Positions 1 through 8,664 are shown, counted from the stretch's first letter. The stretch: DNA of 43,764 bases from SVFI01 sp964519385 (GCA_964519385.1 CAZFLR010000018.1:1-43764), one strand, 5' to 3'. Notes: generated by a model from the sequence alone, not told the origin. A program made the numbers and translations.

Positions 1-23
1 GGGTTCGAGTCCCGTCTCGCGCT
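1..23 (+). tRNA. tRNA 3' end (partial), probably tRNA-Gly
   Basis: The window opens inside a tRNA gene. The T-arm (GGG TTCGAGT CCC) is followed by the 3' acceptor strand CTCGCGC and a discriminator T. CCA is not encoded. The anticodon lies outside the window, so the identity is inferred: a GCGCGAG acceptor with U73 fits tRNA-Gly of Clostridia better than other isoacceptors, but Cys or Thr cannot be excluded. Confidence 0.75.
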
Positions 24-35
24 CTTTTTATTTAA

Positions 36-70
36 AAACCAAGTTCCTATTTGAGGCATTTGGTTTTTTT
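36..70 (+). terminator. Rho-independent terminator after the tRNA
   Basis: A stem of about 13 pairs with one mismatch (AAACCAAG... pairing with ...TTTGGTTT, plus CCT/AGG closing the loop) runs directly into seven T residues. It lies 13 bases after the tRNA 3' end on the same strand. Confidence 0.8.
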
Positions 71-95
71 GTATCCAAAAATATTTACACAACGC

Positions 96-131
96 GAAAG
101 CCCCCGGCAGAGGCAACTACCGGGGGCTTTC
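96..131. terminator. Perfect 12-bp GC-rich hairpin between convergent units
   Basis: GAAAGCCCCCGG (96-107) and CCGGGGGCTTTC (120-131) are perfect inverted repeats around a 12-base loop. There is no long T-tract on either side (only CTTTC), but a hairpin this strong between the plus-strand tRNA unit and the minus-strand phoR operon most likely ends transcription. A weaker repeat, TGATACT/AGTATCA, at about 149-172 is followed on the minus strand by TTTTTTT and may be the actual phoR terminator. Confidence 0.6.
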
Positions 132-274
132 TATGCAAAAAAATCCATTATGATACTGGCTGATTTAGTATCACAGATTTGCACCTGAATACCTATATAT
201 AATAAATGCGAAACGAAAAATAGTCAAGTCCTTATTTAAAAAGAGAATGCTGAAATCTGCAAAATAAAACCAAT

Positions 275-1591
275 TTATATGAAAATAATCTTGATTTCTG
301 TCCCAATTCCCACCTTACTGTCGATGCAAATCTGCGCATGATGTAGTGCAACAATATGTTTTACTATCGCAAGTCCGAGTCCTGTTCCTCCTGTCTCCTT
401 TGAACGGCTCTTATCGACACGATAAAACCTCTCAAAAATGCGTTCCTGATGCTCTTTATCGATTCCGATACCGGTATCACGGACAGACAGATAGACATTG
501 TCATCCTCCTCCCCTACTTCCACGTAAACATTTCCGTTTTCCTTGTTATACCGGATGGCATTGTCACAAAGATTGTAAATCACCTCATCAAGCATCTGCC
601 TGTTTCCGTACACAATCCTTTTCTCTCCTGAAAGAGTGAGCGTAACCTTGTGCTTCTCCGCATTCATCCGCAGCATATCCACACAGGTCTGCGCGACCTC
701 ATATAAGTCTACCTGTTCAAAATTTTCCGTCTCTGAGGACGAATCAAGCTCCGACAGACGGAGAATATCTTCTATCAATGTCAAAAGACGGTTGGCACTC
801 CTGTGTATTTCTTTCCCGAAACGCATCGTGTCCGTCTCGTTAACCATTCCGTTTTCAATCAGCTCCGAATACCCGGAAATGGAGGTGAGCGGCGTTTTAA
901 GTTCATGAGAAACATTCGCAGTAAATTCCTGACGCATATTTGCATTTTTTAAAATATCCGCGTGCTGCTGGCTGATTGTGCTCAAAAGAGGTTTCAGCTC
1001 AGGATAGCTTTCCACCTGATCCATATGATCCATGTCCTCTGCCATCTTTTCTATCGGCTCCACAATACTTTTTGCTAGTGCACGCGACAGCACGGAACAG
1101 AGCAGCAAAAGAACTGCCAGTATCAGACACAGCATCGGAAGAGACTTTACAATAATATAAAGAGCACTGGAGGATTCTTTTGCAACACGGAGAATGTTCC
1201 CGTTTTCCATCTTTACTGCATAGTAATACATGTTTTCGGAGAGCGTTTCGGACATGCGCACAGCCTGTCCCTTTCCTTTTTCCATCGCTTCCGCAATCTC
1301 ACTGCGCTCACCGTGATTTTCCATCTGCGTTTCCTCGGCAACATTATCATAAAGGACGCTTCCGTCTCCTGAAACGACAGTAATCCGAAGCCCGTCAGCT
1401 TCGGATATAAATGTCCTGTTATTTACTATTTTCTCTAACTCCGCTTCCTTCAAAACAACCGTATAAGCCCTCAGGTCATCAAATATTTCCTGCTTAAATA
1501 CTGTATAAAAAACTCCTATCAGAGTAATCAATGTCGCCATAATTGCAAGAACGGCTATATACATCATCTGAAGATTAATCTTTTTTTTCAT
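275..1591 (-). CDS. phoR: PhoR-like sensor histidine kinase
   Basis: This is a membrane histidine kinase of 438 residues, usual for the PhoR/ResE/WalK group. Two membrane segments (about 10-32 and 145-168) flank an extracytoplasmic sensor region of about 110 residues. A HAMP-like linker follows, then the HisKA H-box SHELKTPLTS with phospho-acceptor His229. The ATPase domain has an N-box (YNLCDNAIRYN), G1 (DTGIGID), F-box (FERFYRVDKSRS) and G2 (GGTGLGLAIV). The ATG follows the response-regulator stop by one base, so the two are translationally coupled. Because a Na/Pi cotransporter heads the operon, the likely signal is phosphate starvation. That assignment is inferred from context. Confidence 0.85.
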   Translation of the reverse strand: MKKKINLQMMYIAVLAIMATLITLIGVFYTVFKQEIFDDLRAYTVVLKEAELEKIVNNRTFISEADGLRITVVSGDGSVLYDNVAEETQMENHGERSEIAEAMEKGKGQAVRMSETLSENMYYYAVKMENGNILRVAKESSSALYIIVKSLPMLCLILAVLLLLCSVLSRALAKSIVEPIEKMAEDMDHMDQVESYPELKPLLSTISQQHADILKNANMRQEFTANVSHELKTPLTSISGYSELIENGMVNETDTMRFGKEIHRSANRLLTLIEDILRLSELDSSSETENFEQVDLYEVAQTCVDMLRMNAEKHKVTLTLSGEKRIVYGNRQMLDEVIYNLCDNAIRYNKENGNVYVEVGEEDDNVYLSVRDTGIGIDKEHQERIFERFYRVDKSRSKETGGTGLGLAIVKHIVALHHAQICIDSKVGIGTEIKIIFI

Positions 1592-1592
1592 G

Positions 1593-2276
1593 CTAATCCT
1601 CTCTTGTCAGAATATATCCCACATTTCGTACTGTTTTGATATAAGAGCCGGCCTCTCCCAGCTTCTTACGAAGCGTTTTAATGTGCATATCCAGCGTCCG
1701 GGATTCTCCTTCAAAATCTGTACCCCAGATTTTCTCAAGTATCCGGTCTCGGCTTGTCACAATTCCTGCATTAATCAGGAGCAGCTTCAACAGCTCATAT
1801 TCCTTGTAGGTGAGCTCACAGACCTGCCCATCCACTGTGACCATATGCTTTTCCTCTTCCATCCGGATTGTCTCAAAGGAAAATACAAGAGGGACCTCAC
1901 CCACCACCTTACTCCGGCGGAGCAATGCTTTTACCCTTGAAATCAACTCCATCACTCCGAATGGCTTTGTCATATAGTCATCCGCTCCCTGGTCGAGACC
2001 TTTCACCTTATCAATCTCAGACGCTTTTGCCGTCACGAGAATAATTGGCGGATATGAGGTTTTGATATCGGACTTCAGTCTTTTTATAATGGAAAGACCG
2101 TCCTCATCCGGCAACATAATATCAAGTAAAAACAAATCCGGAACTCTTTTTTCCAGCGCGCGGTAAAATTCGCGTGCACTGGAAAAATTTTCTACCTCGT
2201 ACCCTACATTTTTGAGTGCAAAGCTCTCAATTTCTGCTATATTCTTATCATCCTCCACGATATAAATAAGTGCCAT
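1593..2276 (-). CDS. phoB: OmpR/PhoB-family response regulator
   Basis: The 227-residue protein has an N-terminal receiver domain (1-120) with acidic pocket VEDD, phospho-acceptor Asp52 in LLDIMLPDEDG and the conserved Lys in YMTKPFG. The C-terminal winged helix ends with the typical SRTLDMHIKTLRKKL recognition region and VRNVGYIL hairpin. The start is supported by an upstream GAGGT. It sits 33 bases after the phosphate transporter and one base before the kinase, so all three form one operon. It probably binds the TTTACA repeats upstream of the transporter and autoregulates. Calling it PhoB/PhoP rests on neighbours rather than diagnostic residues. Confidence 0.85.
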   Translation of the reverse strand: MALIYIVEDDKNIAEIESFALKNVGYEVENFSSAREFYRALEKRVPDLFLLDIMLPDEDGLSIIKRLKSDIKTSYPPIILVTAKASEIDKVKGLDQGADDYMTKPFGVMELISRVKALLRRSKVVGEVPLVFSFETIRMEEEKHMVTVDGQVCELTYKEYELLKLLLINAGIVTSRDRILEKIWGTDFEGESRTLDMHIKTLRKKLGEAGSYIKTVRNVGYILTRED

Positions 2277-2309
2277 AATACCTCTGCTTCTGAAACTAAT
2301 AATTATGTT

Positions 2310-4070
2310 CTACGGTAACATGTATTTATTTTTATACATGCTAAAATAATCAGCAAATGTCGCATCCTTGGTTTTTTTCAAATTACTCACGTAATCATGG
2401 GCTTCAAAATCATCCTCATTCACCTGGAACAGGGAAAGAGCAATGTTGGAACAATGGTCGGATACTCTCTCGTAGCTTGTCACGATGTCAGATAAGATAA
2501 ATCCCATCTCGATGGTACATTTTCCTTTGCGCAGTCTCTTTACATGACGCTTTTTAATCTCAATCTGAAGATGATCAATTGCATCCTCAAGAGGCTCCAC
2601 CTGCAGCGCACGGTTCATATCGCCTGTCTTAAATACTTCAAAGGAAAGATTCACCACCTCCTGAAGTGCCTTGGTAAATACCTCCAGCTCCACAGAAGCC
2701 TTATTTGAGAAGGTCTGCTCCTTATCGTGCATCTCTTTTGCCGACTGGACAATGTTTACTGCATGATCACTGATTCGCTCAAAATCACCGATGGTATGCA
2801 GAAGCACGGACAACGTATGGGAATCTTTTTCCGACAAATCCTTGCTGCTGAGTTTCACAAGATAATTTCCCATCTCATCCTCATATTTATCGACAAGTTC
2901 TTCCATTTCATAGATTTTTTCTGCTTTATCCGCATCATATTTATGAAGCAACGTGATTGACTCAAACAAAGCTTTCTTCGTGATTTCCGACATTTCTACG
3001 ACAACATTCTTGCACTGCTCAATTGCCAGACCCGGTGTGTCAAGAAAACGCACATCGAGAAGATGCAGCTTGTTCTCGTCGGATTCCTCCTCCTTCTGAT
3101 CCGGTACTGCAAGTGTTGCAAGCTTTACAAGAAGCTTTGAAAACGGAAGCAGAACAATGGTTGCAGCCACATTAAAAATGGAGTGAGTCGTTGCTATTCC
3201 TGCAGCATTCGCGCTGGTATCCAAAAATGCGAAATCGACAAAAGCATTGACTGTGTAGAAAACTATCATGAAAATAGCTGTGCCGACAATATTAAAGAAC
3301 AGATGCACCATAGCTGCCCTCTTTGCATTTTTCTTCGCACCGATGGCAGAAAGAAGTGCTGTCACACAGGTACCGATATTCTGCCCCATAATAATAGGTA
3401 TCGCTGTTCCATAGCTGACAATGCCGGTCTGACACAGTGCCTGCAGAATACCTACCGATGCAGAAGAACTCTGAATAATCGCTGTCAGAACCAGCCCCGC
3501 CAAAAGTCCCAGAAGCGGATGCGAAAACATAAGAAGTATGTTTGCAAATTCCGGAACATCTGCCAGCGGTTTTACGGCTGCAGACATCGCATCCATTCCT
3601 GTCATAAGTATTGCAAATCCCACCATTATTTTACCGATACTGTGATTCTTTTCCTTCTTACTGAACATAATCAGTATAACACCAATCAGGGCAAGTACCG
3701 GTGAAAATGAAGAAGGTTTTAAAAGTTGTACAAAGAAATTATCTCCCTCAATTCCGCTCAGGCTCAAAATCCATGCTGTCGCTGTTGTACCGATGTTGGC
3801 ACCCATGATGATTCCGACTGCCTGCTGAAGCTTCATGATACCGGAGTTTACGAAACCGACGACCATGACCGTTGTCGCTGACGAGCTTTGTATAACCGCC
3901 GTAACGCCTGCTCCGAGCAAAACTGCCTTGAGCGGATTGTTTGTCATCTTTTCCAAGATTTTTTCCAGACGACCGCCCGATGCCTTTGAAAGTCCCTCGC
4001 CCAGAAGGTCCATTCCGTAAAGAAACAGGGCAAGACCGCCTATCAATGATAAAATACTAAAAAAATCCAT
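2310..4070 (-). CDS. Na/Pi cotransporter family protein with C-terminal PhoU domain
   Basis: The protein has 586 residues. The N-terminal two thirds are an NptA/YjbB-type Na+/phosphate symporter of about 8-9 membrane segments. It carries the two inverted QSSSA repeats that mark the family: AVIQSSSATTV near residue 60 and AIIQSSSASVG near 200. From about residue 340 a soluble helical PhoU-like domain follows. I chose the ATG at 4070 over an ATG 26 codons upstream. It has a strong GGAGG eight bases before it and begins directly with the first membrane helix. It heads the operon with the two-component system, behind putative Pho boxes. Expected role: phosphate uptake, or possibly export as suggested for YjbB. 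Confidence 0.9.
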   Translation of the reverse strand: MDFFSILSLIGGLALFLYGMDLLGEGLSKASGGRLEKILEKMTNNPLKAVLLGAGVTAVIQSSSATTVMVVGFVNSGIMKLQQAVGIIMGANIGTTATAWILSLSGIEGDNFFVQLLKPSSFSPVLALIGVILIMFSKKEKNHSIGKIMVGFAILMTGMDAMSAAVKPLADVPEFANILLMFSHPLLGLLAGLVLTAIIQSSSASVGILQALCQTGIVSYGTAIPIIMGQNIGTCVTALLSAIGAKKNAKRAAMVHLFFNIVGTAIFMIVFYTVNAFVDFAFLDTSANAAGIATTHSIFNVAATIVLLPFSKLLVKLATLAVPDQKEEESDENKLHLLDVRFLDTPGLAIEQCKNVVVEMSEITKKALFESITLLHKYDADKAEKIYEMEELVDKYEDEMGNYLVKLSSKDLSEKDSHTLSVLLHTIGDFERISDHAVNIVQSAKEMHDKEQTFSNKASVELEVFTKALQEVVNLSFEVFKTGDMNRALQVEPLEDAIDHLQIEIKKRHVKRLRKGKCTIEMGFILSDIVTSYERVSDHCSNIALSLFQVNEDDFEAHDYVSNLKKTKDATFADYFSMYKNKYMLP

Positions 4071-4121
4071 AATAGCCTCCTCTTTCGCTATAAGTAATCT
4101 TTTTTCCGTCTTACCCATTTT

Positions 4122-4170
4122 ATAATAGGTTTGTAAAATTAAAAACATATCTGTGTAAAATTTATGTAAA
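4122..4170 (-). promoter_or_regulatory. Putative Pho box: three phased TTTACA direct repeats and -10
   Basis: On the minus strand TTTACA occurs at 4170-4165, 4159-4154 and 4137-4132. The start-to-start distances are 11 and 22 bases, that is one and two helical turns, followed by a -10-like TATTAT (4127-4122) with no good -35. Known biology: PhoP/PhoB-type regulators of Firmicutes bind direct TT(A/C/T)ACA repeats at about 11-base spacing and activate promoters with a poor -35. Inference: phosphate-responsive promoter of the transporter-phoBR operon. Confidence 0.6.
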
Positions 4171-4196
4171 AAATAGCCGCGCAGCGACTATTTTTT
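4168..4196 (-). terminator. Terminator of the DUF4474 gene
   Basis: AAAAAATAG and CTATTTTTT flank a GC-rich inner stem (GTCGC/GCGGC region). On the minus strand the hairpin runs into TTTTTT, 27 bases after the DUF4474 stop. Its T-tract overlaps the first TTTACA of the downstream Pho box. Confidence 0.8.
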
Positions 4197-4222
4197 ACGT
4201 TTCTTAACCACTTTGGAGAACC

Positions 4223-5134
4223 TTAACGGGATCCGGAAATCCTTCTCCATCTCGTAAATCTGAGCAATGCACGGTAAAGCAAAGGATAACTGTAGCTCAG
4301 AAAGGTTATCTTATCCAAATGGGTTTTAAACATCCGTGTTCTTCTTTGATATAAGTTACAGTTTCTCAAGTTATTCTGCTGTGCAAGCCATCGCAGGAAC
4401 CTGCATCTCCGGACCGGCCGCCTTGTCTGCGGGCGATAGTAATACAAGGTCACGCTTTTTCCGCCATAATATACTTCATTCCCTCTGTAACCGATTGCCA
4501 GCAGAGCTTTCAAAAACTCACAAGACATTTTTTCATTCGGAAAAATAATTTTGATACACATTCTTAGTTCTCCCGGCTTTGAGAAAAGTCCCGGCACAAA
4601 GCCTGTCAGCCACCAGTGTCTCGACTGTCTTCTTATAATTTCATCCTCACAGCGATACAGGCTGTATTGCATCCTGAGCATTTCCTCATCTGATACGCTC
4701 TCATAGTGAAGCTTTCTTTCATCCCCTGCCTTAAAATCCCTCGGCTTCGCGGCGCAATATACCCCTATTTCCGCTCCGGTGGTCATTCCGTACTGACCTT
4801 TCCACAGCTCTATCAGCCATCTTCTTCCGTCGTATTCAAAATAGACCGGCTCGCAGTCAATTACCATGGAAAAAAGAACCGCTCCTTCATCAAAGGTTTT
4901 TTCATACCCAAACTTCCTCTGCCATGCGTGAAGTCTGGAATAAATAATGTCCTGTCCCGGATCATACAAAAAACCAAAGGGCCGCAGCAGATTATCCAGC
5001 CTTCTTATTTTCTTTTCCTCCGCTGTACCTTTGACCTTCCTGATTGCGCAAAGTGTCCATATCCTTGCAACCATCAGGCACAGGACAAGGACCCCTAAAC
5101 AAATAATTCCTATACTGATTAAAAAATTATGCAT
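4223..5134 (-). CDS. Membrane-anchored DUF4474 domain protein
   Basis: This protein of 303 residues has an N-terminal membrane anchor (about 4-24) and a short basic linker. The conserved block that I recognise as DUF4474 follows (about 50-215), with landmarks RPFGFLYDP, DIIYSRLHAWQRKFGY, YFEYDGRRWLIELWKGQYG and TGAEIGVY. The last 70 residues are very Arg-rich. The family is common in Clostridia and has no known biochemical role. The start has AGAAGGA upstream. It is a single gene with its own terminator, followed by the phosphate operon. I see no catalytic motif. Confidence 0.7.
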   Translation of the reverse strand: MHNFLISIGIICLGVLVLCLMVARIWTLCAIRKVKGTAEEKKIRRLDNLLRPFGFLYDPGQDIIYSRLHAWQRKFGYEKTFDEGAVLFSMVIDCEPVYFEYDGRRWLIELWKGQYGMTTGAEIGVYCAAKPRDFKAGDERKLHYESVSDEEMLRMQYSLYRCEDEIIRRQSRHWWLTGFVPGLFSKPGELRMCIKIIFPNEKMSCEFLKALLAIGYRGNEVYYGGKSVTLYYYRPQTRRPVRRCRFLRWLAQQNNLRNCNLYQRRTRMFKTHLDKITFLSYSYPLLYRALLRFTRWRRISGSR

Positions 5135-5196
5135 CTGTTATCCTTCTGCTTTTTTATCAGTATATGAATTTCTGCATTTTTCGTGAGATAATGACA

Positions 5197-5231
5197 TAAT
5201 AAAACCCTCTCCAAGCTGAATTGAAGAGGGT
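5197..5231 (-). terminator. Terminator of the pentose/transketolase operon
   Basis: ACCCTCT (5204-5210) and AGAGGGT (5225-5231) form a stem. On the minus strand it is followed by TTTTATTA, shortly after the transketolase C-subunit stop. Confidence 0.75.
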
Positions 5232-5246
5232 CTTATATCAAAAAAA

Positions 5247-6188
5247 TTATTTTAAAAATTCCTTCGTCTTTGTGTATACGCCCTGTGCGTCAAGTCCAAA
5301 TTTTTCAACCAGAACCGCTGCAGGTCCGGATTCACCAAAACGGTCATAAACACCGATTTTACAAACCTTTGTCGGAGCCTTTTCAGAAAGTACATCACAA
5401 ACAGCACTTCCAAGTCCTCCGATGACAGAGTGTTCCTCCACTGTTACGACCTTTCCTGTTTTCTTTGCGGAGGCAATTACAAGCTCCTCATCCAACGGTT
5501 TAATCGTATGAATATTGATAACCTCAGCATCAATACCGTCTGCTGCCAGCTTTTCCGCTGCACCGAGTGCACTTTCCACACAAATACCGGTAGCGATGAT
5601 TGTCACATCTTTTCCTTCTTTTAAGAGCACTCCCTTGCCGATTTCAAATTGGTAATCGTCTCTATCGTTAATTACCGGAACGGCTGCGCGTCCGAAACGG
5701 AGATATACCGGACCATCCATCTCAAGTGCTGCGCGAACGGCTGCTTTTGCCTCAATGTCATCCGAAGGTACGATAACCGTCATTCCCGGAATCGTGCGCA
5801 TAAGAGCCACATCCTCATTACACTGATGTGTTGCACCGTCTTCTCCTACGGTAATACCTGCATGTGTTGCACCTATTTTTACATTTAAGTGCGGATAACC
5901 GATAGAGTTACGAACCTGCTCAAAGTTACGTCCTGCTGCGAACATAGCGAACGATGAAATAAACGGAATTTTACCACAGGTAGCAAGTCCTGCAGCAATG
6001 CCTGTCATATTGCATTCTGCGATACCACAGTCAATAAAGCGGTCCGGAAATGCTTTCTTGAAAATACCTGTCTTTGTCGCGCCTGCAAGGTCTGCATCTA
6101 AGACAACGAGATTAGGAAACTCCTGTCCGCAGGCTGCGAGTGCATTTCCATAGCTTTCTCTTGTCGCAATTTTCTTAACTTCTGCCAT
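5247..6188 (-). CDS. Transketolase, C-terminal subunit
   Basis: The 313 residues cover the pyrimidine-binding and C-terminal domains of a split transketolase. Landmarks are the ThDP glutamate region DCGIAECNMTGIAAGLA, the substrate-site THAGITVGEDGATHQ loop, PVYLRFGRA and the closing VEEHSVIGGLGSAV domain. It forms the active enzyme with the N-subunit immediately upstream. The stop of that subunit and this ATG overlap as TAATG, with AAGGAGG upstream, so they are coupled. In this operon it would transfer two-carbon units from xylulose-5-phosphate in the non-oxidative pentose phosphate pathway. 1-Deoxyxylulose-5-phosphate synthase is a related fold but is usually one chain. Confidence 0.92.
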   Translation of the reverse strand: MAEVKKIATRESYGNALAACGQEFPNLVVLDADLAGATKTGIFKKAFPDRFIDCGIAECNMTGIAAGLATCGKIPFISSFAMFAAGRNFEQVRNSIGYPHLNVKIGATHAGITVGEDGATHQCNEDVALMRTIPGMTVIVPSDDIEAKAAVRAALEMDGPVYLRFGRAAVPVINDRDDYQFEIGKGVLLKEGKDVTIIATGICVESALGAAEKLAADGIDAEVINIHTIKPLDEELVIASAKKTGKVVTVEEHSVIGGLGSAVCDVLSEKAPTKVCKIGVYDRFGESGPAAVLVEKFGLDAQGVYTKTKEFLK

Positions 6189-7012
6189 TATGCATTTCCT
6201 CCTTTTGCAAGTTCTGCCATTGCAATTTCATACTCCTCATCATTTGGAGCTTTTCCATGCCATCCTGCGTTATTTTCCATGAAAGAAACGCCTTTTCCCT
6301 TGATTGACTTCATAATGATTGCCGTCGGCATTCCCTTGGTCTCTCTGGCATTCTTCATAGCTGCACGAATTTCATCAAAATTATGTGCATCTATATTTAC
6401 TACATTAAAATTGAAAGCTTCAAATTTTTTATCAATAGGGTATACAGAACATACATCCTCTACCTTACCGTCAATCTGTAAACCATTGTTGTCCACGATA
6501 ACTACAAGGTTGTCAAGCTTGTTTGCACCGGCAAACATAGCTGCTTCCCATACCTGGCCTTCCTGAATTTCACCGTCGCCGAGAAGCGTGTAAACTCTGT
6601 AATCCTTTTTATCCATTTTTCCGGCTATAGCCATTCCGACTGCTGCGGAAATACCCTGTCCCAAAGATCCTGAGCTCATGTCCACTCCCGGAGTTTCCTG
6701 CATGCACGGATGTCCCTGCAGATATGAACCGAGATGGCGGAGAGTTTTTAAATCTTCTACCGGAAAATATCCGCGATGGGCAAGTGCAGAATACAATCCC
6801 GGTGCTGTATGTCCCTTTGATAATACAAAACGATCCCTTTCTTCCATCTTCGGATTTGCCGGATCGATATTCATTTCCTCGAAGTAAAGAAACGTAAACA
6901 TATCGGCTGCCGATAAAGAGCCACCCGGATGACCGGCTTTGGCACTGTGAACTGCAGTCACGATACCTTTACGAACTTCGTTTGCTGTTTTCTGAAGCTC
7001 TAAGTTTGTCAT
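6188..7012 (-). CDS. Transketolase, N-terminal subunit
   Basis: The 274-residue thiamine-diphosphate-binding half shows KAGHPGGSLSAAD near the start, SKGHTAPGLYSAL, the HPCMQETPGVDMSSGSLGQG loop, and the ThDP motif GDGEIQEG...DNNGLQIDG. I start it at 7012 (MTNLELQK), not at an in-frame ATG 16 codons upstream. GGAGG lies seven bases before it, and known N-subunits begin with this helix. It is the fourth gene of the pentose operon. The gap to the isomerase (108 bases) contains a strong hairpin. Confidence 0.92.
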   Translation of the reverse strand: MTNLELQKTANEVRKGIVTAVHSAKAGHPGGSLSAADMFTFLYFEEMNIDPANPKMEERDRFVLSKGHTAPGLYSALAHRGYFPVEDLKTLRHLGSYLQGHPCMQETPGVDMSSGSLGQGISAAVGMAIAGKMDKKDYRVYTLLGDGEIQEGQVWEAAMFAGANKLDNLVVIVDNNGLQIDGKVEDVCSVYPIDKKFEAFNFNVVNIDAHNFDEIRAAMKNARETKGMPTAIIMKSIKGKGVSFMENNAGWHGKAPNDEEYEIAMAELAKGGNA

Positions 7013-7052
7013 TTGACTTCCTCCGTTAAAATATTGTCTGGATATAAATCTA

Positions 7053-7082
7053 CCCGACATATATTGTATAAAATATGTCGGG
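7053..7082 (-). other. Intercistronic 10-bp hairpin (isomerase - transketolase)
   Basis: CCCGACATAT (7053-7062) and ATATGTCGGG (7073-7082) are perfect inverted repeats with a 10-base loop. There is no T-tract after it on the minus strand (TAGATTTAT follows), so it is more likely an RNA-stabilising or processing hairpin than a full terminator. Confidence 0.6.
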
Positions 7083-7120
7083 CGATTTCAATTCATTTCA
7101 TCCTTTTTTGTTATAAATTC

Positions 7121-8605
7121 TTATGCAAATGGATTTTCTGTCGGATATAACATGCCTTTTGGCTGATTAAATCCGATTTCATCTACCTCTACGCCAATAT
7201 ATTTGAATACCTCATAGAGTGCTTTTCCGAAGTGACCGAAAGCAACTGCTCCGTGATGAGGATAATTTCCTTCAATTAATACATGACGGTAGAATCTTCC
7301 CATTTCAGGAATTGCAAAAATACCAATCGCTCCGAAGGATTTTGTAGCTACCGGAAGAACTTCACCCTGTGCAATATATGCGCGAAGCTTTGCATCTGCC
7401 GTAGACTGCAGACGGAAGAATGTGATATCACCCGGTGCAATATCTCCTTCCAGAGTTCCCTGTGTCACTTCTTCAGGAAGGCTTCTTGCCATAATCATCT
7501 GATGCTGCATTGCACAGAAGGATAATTTCTTGCTGCTTGTATTTCCGCAATGGAAGCCCATAAATGTATCCTTGTGTGTATACGGGAATTTTCCTTCGAT
7601 GGATTCTTTATACATATCTGCAGGTACGGAGTTATTGATATCAAGTAATGTCACGATATCTTCACTTACCGTATATCCGATAAACTCGCTGAGTGCTCCG
7701 TAAATATCTACCTCACAGGATACCGGAATTCCCATACCTGTCAGACGACTGTTCACGTAGCAAGGAACGAAGCCAAACTGTGTCTGGAATGCAGGCCAGC
7801 ATTTTCCGGCGATTGCCACATACTCACGATAGCCCTTATGCTCCTCTACCCAGTCAAGTAATGTAAGCTCATACTGTGCAAGCTTTGGTAAAATACCCGG
7901 TTTGTTATTTCCTGCTCCGAGCTCTTCTTCCATCTCTTTTACCTTTGCCGGGATTCTTTCATCATTTTCATGCTTCTTAAATGCTTCAAATAAGTCAAGC
8001 TCAGAGTTCTCTTCGATTTCAACTCCGAGATTATAAAGCTGCTTAATCGGTGCGTTACAAGCAAGGAAGTTAAGCGGTCTCGGTCCGAAGCTGATAATTT
8101 TTAATTTGCCCAGAGCATCCACAGCACGTGCAATCGGAATGAATTCATGAATCATATCCGCACATTCTGCTGCGTCTCCGACCGGATACTCAGGAATATA
8201 TGCTTTTACATTGCGCAGCTTTAAGTTATAGCTTGCATTGAGCATACCACAATATGCATCACCTCTGCCCTGAACCAGATCATTCTGTGATTCCTCTGCT
8301 GCTGCACAGAACATAACAGGTCCGTCGAAATGTTTTGCAAGTAATGTCTCTGCGATTTCCGGTCCGAAGTTTCCGAGATATACACAAAGTGCATTACAGC
8401 CTGCCTTCTTTACATCCTCAAGTGCCTGTACCATATGAATTTCACTCTCTACGATACAAACCGGACACTCATAGATGTCTGCTGCGTCATATTTTGCTTT
8501 GTAGGCCTCTACCAGAGCCTTTCTTCTGTTTACGGAAAGCTCTTCCGGGAAACAGTCACGTGATACTGCTACAATACCGATTTTTACTGATGGTGCATTG
8601 TACAT
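7121..8605 (-). CDS. L-fucose/L-arabinose isomerase-family protein (probable pentose isomerase, XylA-II type)
   Basis: The protein has 494 residues, in the range of the FucI/AraA fold. The N-terminal half has a Rossmann-like start (KIGIVAVSRDCFPEE). The C-terminal half carries the presumed metal-site segments SCEVDIYGALSEFIG and FMGFHCGNTSS and ends with EGNYPHHGAVAFGHFGKAL. Known context: Clostridium acetobutylicum has, as I recall, an unorthodox xylose isomerase (XylA-II) of this family next to xylulokinase and a hypothetical gene. The same xylulokinase, DUF4867, isomerase order occurs here. Substrate could be D-xylose, D-arabinose or L-fucose; the adjacent xylulokinase favours xylose. GGAGG precedes the ATG. 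Confidence 0.8.
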   Translation of the reverse strand: MYNAPSVKIGIVAVSRDCFPEELSVNRRKALVEAYKAKYDAADIYECPVCIVESEIHMVQALEDVKKAGCNALCVYLGNFGPEIAETLLAKHFDGPVMFCAAAEESQNDLVQGRGDAYCGMLNASYNLKLRNVKAYIPEYPVGDAAECADMIHEFIPIARAVDALGKLKIISFGPRPLNFLACNAPIKQLYNLGVEIEENSELDLFEAFKKHENDERIPAKVKEMEEELGAGNNKPGILPKLAQYELTLLDWVEEHKGYREYVAIAGKCWPAFQTQFGFVPCYVNSRLTGMGIPVSCEVDIYGALSEFIGYTVSEDIVTLLDINNSVPADMYKESIEGKFPYTHKDTFMGFHCGNTSSKKLSFCAMQHQMIMARSLPEEVTQGTLEGDIAPGDITFFRLQSTADAKLRAYIAQGEVLPVATKSFGAIGIFAIPEMGRFYRHVLIEGNYPHHGAVAFGHFGKALYEVFKYIGVEVDEIGFNQPKGMLYPTENPFA

Positions 8606-8664
8606 TTTTAAAATCCTCCATTCATTGTTCTTTTTCCTTAATTAAGTTCCTAATAAGCATCTGC

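Noticed and set aside
3183..3704. Cys/His-rich plus-strand open frame of 173 codons
   Set aside because: It lies wholly opposite the Na/Pi cotransporter gene, with unnatural composition and no ribosome site; it is an antisense shadow.
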